Shown here one piece after another: positions 11,009 to 21,330 of a stretch of 64,000 nt of DNA (its first letter is position 1; each line of letters starts with the position of its first letter). The notes under the pieces are model-generated. The model was not told the DNA's origin and did no database searches. It saw only the letters and a list, made by a program, of their open reading frames with translations. The translations under genes and the position numbers were made by a program. The stretch is from positions 260,286,962-260,350,961 of the forward strand of contig OY986435.1 in NCBI GenBank assembly GCA_963920525.1, given 5' to 3'. The DNA comes from Dichetophora obliterata (Eukaryota; Arthropoda; Insecta; Diptera; Sciomyzidae).

Positions 11009-11261
11009 GTCCGCCATTTTGAATTTTTAAATTCTGGCATCGGATTTGGAATCAACTACCCCCTATTACTACCAGATCATGTGTGAATAATTGCTAATCA
11101 TCTGATTCGAATCACAGAGTTGTTTACGAGTAGTACTCGAATACTACTTATTTTTAAGTATTCGCCGCAGTTCTCTGATGGGGACCCCCATTTGGGTGGC
11201 AGATAGGGGATAGGTATGTTCAGAAGAAATGATGAGGGTACAAAATTAAAAGGATCAGTCA

Positions 11262-11470
11262 AATTAATTGTTAATTGCATTAGTTTAATTAATTATTACA
11301 ATTAACAATTAATTAATTGTTAGTTGCAGAAGCCACGATTTACAATTAATTAATTGTCAATTTGCAAAAGTACGCAATTAACAATTGATTAATTGCAAAT
11401 TGTAGTGTACACAATTAACAATTAATTAATTGTAATTTTTTAATTGTAAAACAATTTAATTGTGCCCAAC
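11262..11470. repeat. right subterminal AATTAATTG array of the hAT element
   Basis: Counterpart of the left array: at least ten copies of ACAATTAAC, AATTAATTAATTGT and variants in about 200 bp, ending at the terminal TGCCCAACACTG. Confidence 0.8.
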
Positions 11471-11698
11471 ACTGTATGTAAGATTTGCCACGCTTACTTT
11501 TCACGCCCGCTATATGCAAAAATTCTATATATAAGATGGTTTTTGTTGTATTAGACTTAAATTTGGTAATTAAGTTTGTATAGTTACTGTTGGCAACAGT
11601 ACTCAAAATGGGTTTCCACCCCCCCTTTTACTGCCCACAAATGAATAACAATTCTATATTTCAGACAGTTTTGGTCGTATAAGGCTAAAATTGGTACC

Positions 11699-13037
11699 CT
11701 GACATAACCCCAAGTGGCACAATCCCAATTTTTAATTTTGGGATTATGTCAATTTCCACAGTGACATTAACCCAAATTTTTTACTTGGGGCAATGTCACT
11801 GCTTGTAAAGTGTCGTAACCCCAATGGGGATAATGTCACTTTTGAGCCTAAAAATTAGAAAATTTGGGTGGATATTTCGAAATATTAAGTTTTTAGCTAA
11901 AATTAATTTGTTTGACTATTTTTCCGTGGAACGTATGTATGTATTAAGAGCTTTAAATTTCAAATCTGTACAAATTAATGGCCGCTCTCATCTGGTTTAG
12001 AAGTTACAGGGGTAAAAATTAAGGAAAATAGGCTCGAAAAACGTGCTATTTTTCTATTAATTGCATACTTTTATAAACTAAGCAAGAATATTTTAAGAAA
12101 ACTTATGCTATTACCTTTTAAATAAACGATTAACCATTAAATTCCATGCATTACTTTTCAAGACAGAACCCTTTTATTACATATGTAAGTCCCAACTTTT
12201 TTTAATAAACTAAACCAGTTTAGTTTTTTTCTTTAATTTGTACTTCCAGCCTTATATATCAAAAATTTTTCGCCTTCGGCGCTTTTTTCATTAATCACAA
12301 CGTTAAGTATGTGTATAACTACTACTATGAAACCAATTTACAGAATGGATGTACTAAAATTACCGAATTTTTACAAACACTTATTATTTTTTAATTTTAA
12401 ATCACAGCAACGTCATTTATACTTCTTATAGAGTGGCATATCCGCAATTAAGATAACATCACTTTTGTGGATAAGAAATGTAAAAATTTGGAAAAACATT
12501 TGTATTGTCTTTTTAATATATATATTTTTTTGTTAATATATTAATTTTATAACAATTACATAATTAAAATATAATATAAAATTTTATAAGTCATGAAAAT
12601 AACAAAGATATTACATTCAACAATTTCCATATTACTTTATATGAATAAATTTGTTTTTCACTCTCGGTATAGACCAAATTACTATTTTTGCGAGCTCCAG
12701 CGATATATGTGACACCTTCCATTGCATTCATCTAATATTTTGCAAAAAACACTCTGCTTCGTTGTTGCAAAGACTCAAAAATATGAAAATTTACAACGGA
12801 ATTTCATATATGTAGTTTTTAAAAAGTTGACACTGATATCAAATAACATGCGCCTTACTTGAAAAACTATAAAAGTATTTGGAAATTTGGAATTTTGACT
12901 TCTTTTTATTTGGGAATATGTCATCCCTACCATAGTGACATAATCCCAAGTAAAAAAATTGGGTTTATGTCACTGTATAAGGAGTGACATAATCCCAAAA
13001 TTAAAAATTGGGATTGTGCCACTTGGGATTATATCAC
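11699..13037. mobile_element. foldback element built of TTGGGATTATGTCACT repeats
   Basis: Ends CTGACATAACCCCAAG and GTGATATAATCCCAAG in inverted orientation, each arm about 140 bp with several copies of a GTGACATAATCCCAA word in both directions. Flanks GGTACC (11,693-11,698) and GGCACC (13,038-13,043) suggest a 6-bp duplication with one change. The middle (about 11,880-12,900) is A+T-rich without coding potential. Superfamily unassigned. Confidence 0.85.
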
Positions 13038-13044
13038 GGCACCG

Positions 13045-14560
13045 CTAAAATTTAGTAATTCAGTTCATATGGTTACTTCCGGCAGCTGTACTAAAAATAA
13101 GCGTGGTTGCACTATGATTACGACCCTATTGTTATGGGATGAGCGTGGAGTGAAGCAAAGTGCCCCAGGTATAAACTTAATTAATCTAAAAATTTGGAAG
13201 TCGATTTGTTTCGAAGATGAGATGGTTTAGGTAGAAAAAATGTTGCCACACCCCCTTTCACCGCCCACAAATCAATAAAAATGCAGTAAAAATCTTTTAC
13301 AAAACATCAAAAACTCCTAACCCGCTCCTATGATTACAACGAAAATTTGTATTTAGGAGTTCCAGATACTATAAATCTTTAAGGTCTATCTATTTTGACC
13401 TATCCTTAACGGCAGAGGGCACTGTAGTACAAATGTAAACTTAATGCAAATCTAAACGGCACGACGGATTACCCTCAAACATCGTACACATATTTTATGC
13501 ATCATAGGTTTTATTTTTACATACTTTGTTTTGTCCTCGCCTTTTACGCCGTTTCTGAACTAACGTAAATTTAGGTTTTTAAATACGTTTTACTATAAAA
13601 AATATTGGCCAATTTAATTTTGGAAAATTTTTTAATTATGACAGCAAAACATTCACATATCATGAAAATTGGAGAAATTTTTAGTGTAACGACTTTTTCA
13701 TACACGATGTTGTATGAATGAGAAAAAAACGACAAATCAAAGTTCGGTCTTTCGATGCAAATATCTCCTTTGTTCATAGATACATTTCATACAAATTTTT
13801 TTTTGCTCAAAAGTTCAATAAAAGTACTACTCAAAAATAGTTTGAATTATACCGTTAGGTTAGTGTATTTTTATGATTTATCCAAAAAAGGTCCCAAATA
13901 TTGACTTTAACTCAAAAAATTACTTAAAAATTGTTTTTGTTGTAAAAATAAAATCAAGTTAAAATTGCAAATCTGACTACCTTTAATATGACATAGCATT
14001 TATTGGCAAAAATACTTAAGTTAAGCGCAGAAATTATTTTACTGTTTTTGTCATCAAAACAACAAGGGTACCCTTTTCATTTTTTTGGCGCCATTAATTT
14101 TTTCCAAAGTGTTGTTTTTATGTTTTTTTAAAAAAGTCAAGTCTCAAAAATGTGAAGTCGGATTTGTGTGAAAAAATTACCCCAATATCTCTTTCCAATC
14201 AAAAGTTATGGATTTTATGATTAAGTTATTTTTTGATTTACCAAATAGCTTTGACCCTACAACGCCAACGCCACGGAATTAAGTATTTGACTTTAATTTG
14301 CACATGCAGTTTCACTGGTAACATTTTATGGAGTTTTATACTAAACGCCTCGGATTTCAGCAAAGGAAAGGTCCTGCTGGAAACTTAAGGGGAGGAGAGG
14401 TGGGCGTAAGGGTTTGCACTTCTGAAAAATCGATTTATTGTCGTCTTTTCTTATAGCTAAACATCTGAAGAAAATAGTCTGAAGAATGTTTAAAGTCAAT
14501 CATAACAAAACTGCTTACTAATTAGTCCCCTCTCCTCTAAACTATTGCTCCGACAGCGAA
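13045..14560. other. repeat fragments, no gene
   Basis: Begins with relatives of the 5,560-6,745 repeat (to about 13,290, containing CCCCCTTTCACCGCCCAC) and ends with another near 14,280-14,340 (CAGTTTCACTGGTAACATT). The rest is A+T-rich with no recognisable protein or RNA gene. Confidence 0.5.
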
Positions 14561-15094
14561 GGATGCAAAGTTAATCATTTTATGCACGAAGATGGCCCCT
14601 TGAGGAAAATAATGAGCTACTGATAAAGAAAATTTATGGAAGATTAACGAAGTTAGAGACAACAAGCTGAAGGTGCCAAAAATTGAATTTTTTCTGTTTT
14701 TTTTTATTTTTATTTAAAATAATTTTATTTTATTTTTTGGAAAGTTAATGTTTAGGGTCAAATTTTATTAAAGTAAAGGTAAATGTATATTTTAAAATAG
14801 ATTTTGACTCGTTTTTTGCTATCGATAGTCGACTTACCCAATATGTCAATGACTTTTGCATCAAAAAAACCTTTAAACAATTTGAAGCTTGCTTACCTAT
14901 ATGTCCGATGCTGTACAGAGTTTAGTTGCATAAATTAATTGTCCGAAAACTTTAAAAATGAGCAAGAAATCGAGAGTTTTTTGTGCAATAACCATCCCGA
15001 CGATTTTTGTTACGTATGCTGTGTATATGTGAATATGACTCCCCATAGATCTACACATTAAGCTTACCGCAACAAACAGTGCAGACTGAGAGAG

Positions 15095-15790
15095 TCGTAC
15101 AACTGGCGGAATAGGCCATATGGACACAGCAACGTTCTAAATCCGCTACCTCGGGAACTGATTGGCCGGATGAATTGGCCAGACGGGGTTCTTCCCTTGA
15201 CGTTTCAAGAGCAGAACCAGTCGAAGTTCTACTGAACACAGTTAAGGGAGGAATTCATTCTTACTACTTAACCTTAGCCGGTCGTAGATAGAGAGAACTA
15301 CCAACCTGCAACACATCAAGAAAAATATGGCCCCTTTACAACATAGGTTGAACTCAACAGATGCTCTCAAAACCCCGGAACGACATAGCCAGAATAACGG
15401 CTATTATTACGGGTCACTGGTGCATCGGAGTTCACGTCGAGAGAATTGGACTACCCTTCAACACCCACTGTCGCAGCTGCAATGACCCAAATGAAAAAGA
15501 AACACTGACACACTTTTTGTGCACCTGCCCGCCCGTGTCCAGGTCCAGACTAACAACGCTTGGCAAGCCCTTCCTCAGCAATCTAGAGGAACTTTTAACA
15601 ACAAAAATCAACAATCTCCTAACGTTCATCAAACGCACCGGATGGTTATAACCTAACAGTGCGTTACCCACAGCGTTACCCACTCAACCAACAAAAACAC
15701 GAGGTTATGGTATCAAAACGGCTGACTAGAGCTACTTGGATCCTACTTGTAGGCAGAATCACCATCTAAACCAAAACAACCAACCATAGC
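15095..15790 (+). pseudogene. non-LTR retrotransposon 3' end: RNase H remnant plus Cys/His tail
   Basis: An upstream frame reads PDELARRGSSLDVSRAEPVE, the end of a retroelement RNase H domain, then breaks. The frame 15,361-15,651 reads ITAIITGHWCIGVHVERIGL, then CRSCNDPNEKETLTHFLCTC, a CCHC-like zinc-binding tail typical of LINEs of the I/R1/LOA group that carry RNase H. It ends about 130 bp before an A/C-rich 3' end with ACCAACC-like repeats. The reverse transcriptase is absent, so this is a 5'-truncated copy, unrelated to the RTE copies elsewhere in the window. Confidence 0.82.
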
Positions 15791-15829
15791 CTCCAAAAAA
15801 AATATGAGCAGTTCTTTGGAATGACACCC

Positions 15830-16335
15830 ACAAGTATTGATCAACTGTGGGCACAAAGTTTGATATGCCCTAAATCAGAAAATTGCTCCAAAATGAACAC
15901 TTCAAACCATTATTGTTATCCGACGAAAACGCTGCATGGAATTCGTTTTGGCTAGTTGTTTCTGATTTTTTAGGGAACATAAGGAACCCAGAATACAAAA
16001 CAATCACTTATTATTTCATCAAGAATTATGCAAAAATTGGTATTTTGACTATTTTTTTTTGATATTATTTTGCTCTTTTCACTTTATTTTCTCTATTTGT
16101 TATTTTTAATACTGGCGCAAATATGTCATTGAAGACCCACTTTTTAAGCTCCCACTTGGATTTTTTCACGTCAGTGACGAAAACGATGAACGATTTCATC
16201 AACAAATGAAATCAATGGAGCGTCGATATCAGGGATCCTGGAACGTGAACATGATGAACGATTATAAATGGTTACTCATTAGACAAACAAATTCTGAAAA
16301 TTATAACAGACAAAGGAGCCGAAATCACATTTAAA
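15830..16335 (+). pseudogene. decayed ORF of an unnamed insect mobile-element protein family
   Basis: Frame pieces read SDENAAWNSFWLVVSDFLGN (about 15,920), GANMSLKTHFLSSHLDFF (about 16,110-16,165) and, after a frameshift, VSDENDERFHQQMKSMERRY followed by QGSWNVNMMNDYKWLL (about 16,170-16,285). From memory this matches a protein widespread in insect genomes with the pattern AW--F--VV--FLGN, NMS-K-HFL-SHLDFF, SDE-GERFHQD, ME-RYQG-W--MM-DY-W. It is repeated in genomes and has no function I can name. Several stops and shifts; not functional. Confidence 0.72.
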
Positions 16336-16579
16336 ATATACAATTACCTTTACTTTAATAAAATTTGACTTACACATTATTTTTACAATAAATAAAATGA
16401 AATTATTTTAAATAATATTAAAAAAAACCGAAATAATTAAATTTTTGGTACCTTCACCCTGTAATACTTCGTTATTTTTCCATAAATTTTCTACATCAGT
16501 AGCTCATTATTTTTCTTAAAAAGCCATCTATCTTCATGCATAAAATGATAAACTGTGAAATCTATAAAATCTATAAAAA

Positions 16580-17925
16580 AAGAATAGTGGCATACCGATC
16601 ACAAAAATGGTGGCGCATAGTGTAATTATAAGAAAAACTGTTTTTAATTAACAAATTAAAACACTAACAAATTATTTTTCTTAAGTTAAGGGTGGGCCGT
16701 GGCGCCCTCGCTACGCCTATGGTACTCGTATTTTTTTTTTTTTTGAGTATCAGTTTTTGTTTGGAATCAGATAAAAAACAACCGTTTAGGGGCATCAGTA
16801 CAAAATTTTGGGAAATTAAAAAAAAATCAAAATGGGTGAAAATACGCTTTATTTAATAGATGATAAAAAATACATAACTGCCAGAATTGCTTTTTTTTCC
16901 TCCAAAATACTCCACATAAAAACTTAATTTCATCAAATTACGACCCACCCTAATTTAAGTACTAAAAGTCGACATTTTAGTTTTTCTTTTGTTTTGTTTG
17001 TCTTATTTTATTTCCGAGACAGATTAACTGATAAAACGTTTAAGAAATAACGGAAAAAAGTAAGGCAATATTTTTAAATACTTACTTTACAAACTTAAGC
17101 GCTGCTGACCATTTAATAGTTTCATAAGACAAAAACGCAAACTTTACTTTAGAGACAGAAGAGAAAAAAAATGATGTGAAGGTAATAAAAAAATTTATGG
17201 CATTCCGTCTACATTTCTTACTTAATTTTTTGCATCTGCAAAATTTGACGTTAAACAAAAATGTAAAAAATATACCAAGAAATGGTGTGGAGGGAGGCAC
17301 TTGTTTTGGTTATTTCAAAACCAAAGAATTTAAAAATATTTGTAACTGAATAAATTGCACTTAACAAAACAAAACGATCTATCGTTAGGCCACCATAATT
17401 GATGAATTTGACTCTTACGTCGATTTAACACTTTAAGGGGCAAGACACTATTTTTTGGTTTGTATTATTAAAAACTATCATTGTGAAGATTTTAATAAGA
17501 AAAAAAAATATTATTACGAAGATGTTTCAACCCCTCTCCACTGCAGGAAGTACACTTGAAAATTATATTGTGCGCTTTGTTGATGTTATGAAAAACTTTT
17601 TTATTCAGTACAAACAATTTTTCATTGATGTCGTTATCAAGAAACTTTATCAGTTTGTTACAGATTTGCAAGTTGGTGCCACAAAGAGTTGAACCTTAAT
17701 TTAACCTAATTTTTCTCATGTTTAGACAAGAAATTTTTATGACAAAATCATATATAAAAAAATTTCAGTTTTTGACAGACAAATTTCAGACAAATTGGTG
17801 CAAATTTTTGGTGCAAACTTCCACCAGTTTTTGGTTTTGGTTTTTTGCTTAAAATTAAAAAAATTAAATCGAAGCAACGAACCGGTTTAAGGATACCGGT
17901 TTTAAGTTTATAAAATTCTGCGTTA
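16580..17925. other. no recognisable gene
   Basis: A+T-rich intron sequence with homopolymer runs. Short open frames exist on both strands (for example 17,082-17,300 minus, 17,483-17,692 plus) but are lysine/phenylalanine rich and resemble nothing I know. Confidence 0.5.
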
Positions 17926-18402
17926 AGCTTAGTATGCTGTAGGAACGAAAAAAAAAATTCCATAAGAAATACATTGAGATTTTTGACAACGAGCAGGCAG
18001 CGAATTTTTTTTCGCCAGTTGGTACGCTGTAGAAGCGAAAATTATTGCTATGTTGCCAAATTTCCATTCGTGAGGGGAGAGTTGAAATATCAAAATTTCG
18101 CTATCGATTATATGCCCGTACATTTAATTGGCGCGGAAATTTGCCATTCAACAATAAAAAATAAGCAGTAAGTATGTTTAAGTGTTGAATTTGTTATTTA
18201 ACAAATTCATTGTTGCATTTCTATAGTTTTTTAATGTGTAGTATTGCCTATTATAGGATATAAAATTGCAGCAATAAAAATATGAATCTGTCAACCAGAA
18301 CAGCAAATGCTTTTTCTCCACACAAAAATTTTTACTCTACACAAAAATTTCGCGTGTAGAGTTATATGCCCAAAAATGTTCGTTCCTACAGCATACTAAG
18401 CT
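17926..18402. mobile_element. MITE, family of AGCTTAGTATGCTG ends, copy 1
   Basis: Inverted ends AGCTTAGTATGCTGTAGGAA on both strands; flanks TTA (17,923-17,925) and ATA (18,403-18,405) suggest a 3-bp TWA-type duplication. A second inner copy of the end (GGTACGCTGTAGAAGCGAAA, about 18,021) suggests two overlapping elements. Related to 60,752-61,054. No coding capacity. Confidence 0.85.
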
Positions 18403-18747
18403 ATACTAGCAAAAAAAATCAATACTTTAAGTGTACTAGTTCAAAAGTTACGAGCTGTCAAACTTAACTTTTTTAGCTCTATTTTCAATCTCTTTTTGAG
18501 CAAGATAAAAAGAAGTCAATAAGGTCTACAAAAAAAAAAGCAAAATGTATTATGTGCGATACCAATGCTGCCACCTTTTTGAATGTAAAAATACCGATAC
18601 TTTTAAAAAAACACCGACACAAATTAGCTAGAACAATTTTCCAGTTTAAAGTACTTTAAACGAAACACATATTAAATTTTAAAATAACACAGGTTTTCAA
18701 ATAAGGATCAACTTTTAGACCGAAGAAGATGAATATCCGATTTCCGT

Positions 18748-19146
18748 TTCAGGTCAAGTTTTGGAAATATAGGCAAAAATTTTCAACGTATTTGAAATTA
18801 TAAATATTAAATATCTGTCAAACCATCAATGGCATTGGCAAAAAGTAAAATGTTCCCAAAAATTTCAAAGCTTGTCCATCCAACAAAAATAAGCTTTTGA
18901 AATTGTATGGAAAGATAAAAAAAGTAGCAGGAGTAGAAATCGGCATAAAATGTGAAAATTTTGAAGGCCAATATTTTCAAAACTACAAAAGTTAATGAAT
19001 TTGAGTAAACAAAAATGGCTACGTCTAATATTACTTATTCATGTGATTGAAATTGGCATAAGCGTTAAAAAGATATGGACCAATTAACAGAAAAAGAACC
19101 GGTATGCATATTTTTGCCTATATATCAAGTACTTGACCTGAAAAAA
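18748..19146. mobile_element. foldback element, about 0.4 kb (approximate)
   Basis: TTTCAGGTCAAG with TATAGGCAAAAATT on the left is matched inverted at 19,106-19,146 (TTTTTGCCTATATATC, CTTGACCTGAAA). The arms are about 40 bp. No target duplication was identified and no coding capacity is present. Confidence 0.6.
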
Positions 19147-19930
19147 AAATGGATTATGGATTTAAGTTTAGCACATGAAAATACATATGAAACTACTTTC
19201 GTCGATTTAATTTAAAACATTCACCTGCGCAATCGCTAAATCTTTTCACTCAAGGATTGACGTTGATCAAAAATATAAATAGTTTTCAACTCCTGCCACG
19301 CCTCTTTTTGTGATTTACAAACGTTTTTAGAATGTTAAGGTATATGTTGAATGTTAAATTTTAAGGTGTATAAACTTATAATAAATAAGTATAAATAAGA
19401 TGAATTTCATTTAAAAATCGAGATAAAACTGAAATTTTGAACCCGACTACCTCAGATATCGATGAAATTTTGTTCATAGCTAAATTTGATTAATACAAAA
19501 AAACTCTCATTTTTAGAAATGACTGTTTTGCAATTTTTTGGGCGTGGCACAGTGGGAAAGTTTTCGAAAAAACGCGAAAATGGTCAAAAAGAGCTCCATT
19601 TAAACTACAATAACTCAGAATCGGCTAAACCGATTTCCATGATCTTGCTATCATTAAAAAGATATTTTAACAGGCTTTATGACACGTTTTATGACACAAA
19701 AAAAAATTACACTGTAAAAAATTTATAAAAAAAAGAAAATTTTAACTAACGAAAAATCCAAAAAGATCAAGGGTTTTTTACAGTGTATTAATTTTTTAGA
19801 AAGGTTTATCCTTCACCTATACCATATCAAAAAATAAAAATGGGTTCTTTTTTAGTTTTTTTTTATATATTTTTTAAGTAGTGTCACTTCTAGTAATTGC
19901 CCTTATATTTTATATTTACAGGTAAAATAA

Positions 19931-21097
19931 CACAGTACAACACATGATTTGCCAACTCAATTCTGAGAACTGTATGTGAAATTAGACCCAAAAAGAAGAA
20001 TTTCTGCATCATTCGTTTTGTCTTCTTACCTGCCAAAATATTTTTAATATCGATTTGAAGTTAGTACTATCGTATTGTGGAATTTATCACGTTTTAGGCC
20101 CTGTTGTTTGACATAGCTCGACAACCACTAGCCCGATTTAGTTGAAATAAATTTTAAAAAATTCAAAATTACAATTTCCTTAATCTGTTCATATATTGTT
20201 TTCCTATAAAAGCCACAGTTTCCAAGTTAAAAATAAGCGCATGAAGAAAAAAAATATTTTTTTTTTTAAATTCATAAAAAATACAAAACGGAAATAAGTT
20301 TCAAGTCTAGTTACTTTTTCGCAAAGTCACATAACCTATGCTCAAAATGAGACAAAGATCATGAAAATCGATGCACGAGTTTCGCTTTTATTCGCAATTG
20401 AGTAAAGGTATGAATTTTAAAAATCAGTTATAGCCACCACCCTTAAAATAAAAAAATTTTGAATTGCTCAGTAAGCAAATTTGTTCGATCTTTTTTCTGT
20501 ATTTTTCGGACGATATGACCACAAACGTAGCAAAATTCATCCAAATTTGGGCACTTGTTGTTTTCCATATTGATATATTTCATGTTTTGTTGTTATTCAC
20601 TTTTAAAAAACTGGAGAAAAATCACTTTCACTGTTCGCGTTCGTCGGTACTGCCTGAATGACAAAAATCAATCAATGCACACCTATAAATACTACGTATT
20701 TTTCAATATTTTACGGCCAGGTACTTATAAATGGGCGCATATTTTAAGGGTGGCTGGCTATATACCTGATTCAGCACTTGTACGTTTCAAATCGTGCAAA
20801 ACTTTCCAAATAATCAGCATCCTTAAATGTGGGTTTATTTATTATTTTGTTTATTCCTTTTTTTTTAATTCTCAGAATCATAAAAAAGGTGTCAATGTTT
20901 TCTCCAAATATTATTGTGCATAAAACGTGAAAAATTCCCCTATACGATAGTTACTAACTTCAAATCGATATTAAAAATATTTTGGCAGGTAAGAAGACAA
21001 AACGAATGATGCAGAAATTCTTCTTTTTGGGTCTAATTTTACATACAGTTCTCAGAATTGAGTTGGCAATCAATGAACTGAAAAATGTTGTACTGTG
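19931..21097. mobile_element. 1.17-kb nested element inside the left arm
   Basis: Inverted ends CACAGTACAACA, with arms matching for about 165 bp (TTGCCAACTCAATTCTGAGA, AGAAGAATTTCTGCATC, ACCTGCCAAAATATTTTTAA). It splits the host arm: sequence before 19,930 (TTTACAGGTAAAATAA) and after 21,098 (TAAATAAACATTGTCCC) is contiguous in the intact right arm. Flanks AAAATAA/TAAATAA suggest a roughly 7-bp duplication. The interior has no convincing coding frame. Confidence 0.9.
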
Positions 21098-21330
21098 TAA
21101 ATAAACATTGTCCCAGGTAAATTATGAATATGTTTTAACCCCAAAAAGTTCTTGCTTGCCTTAAAAATTGCTATATAAATGCACCTGATGAACGTACCGA
21201 AATTCATAATTATAAACAGTTTCGTGAAGCCAAGATATCCCATTAAAATTTTTACGCGTATATTTTAAAAATTTGAGTGAATATGAATTCAAACAATAAG
21301 TACAGATGCATAAAAAATATCTAATAAGTG

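Larger units (their letters stand above)
6890..11474 (+). mobile_element. hAT transposon, nearly whole, 4.6 kb
   Basis: Ends read CAGAGTTGGGCA (left) and, on the other strand, CAGTGTTGGGCA (right), flanked by a perfect 8-bp duplication TATGTAAG (6,882-6,889 and 11,475-11,482). Length, ends, 8-bp duplication and internal transposase all fit the hAT superfamily. The subterminal regions (about 6,895-7,090 and 11,265-11,470) are dense in AATTAATTG-type words. The element has itself been invaded by a 916-bp MITE (7,323-8,238) and a 124-bp hairpin (10,885-11,008). The gene inside is broken, so it is probably immobile unless helped in trans. Confidence 0.96.
14565..16575. mobile_element. element with about 250-bp inverted arms (approximate)
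   Basis: 14,565-14,807 and 16,328-16,575 are diverged reverse complements: ATCATTTTATGCA, AATAATGAGCTACTGAT, AAAATTTATGGAA, AACGAAGT, AAATTTTATTAAAGTAAAGG recur inverted. Between the arms lie a LINE tail (15,095-15,790) and a decayed ORF (about 15,830-16,335). The ORF probably belongs to this element and the LINE is a later insertion, but this order is inferred. Confidence 0.7.

Noticed and set aside
11113..11180. CAGAG...GCAGTTCTCTG pair resembling hobo ends
   Set aside because: The right end looks hobo-like but the flanks do not match and the enclosed 65 bp is too short; likely a fragment.
20555..20923. 122-codon plus-strand open frame
   Set aside because: Lies in the A+T-rich interior of the nested foldback, is Phe/Tyr/Lys rich, and runs into the inverted arm; no recognisable family.
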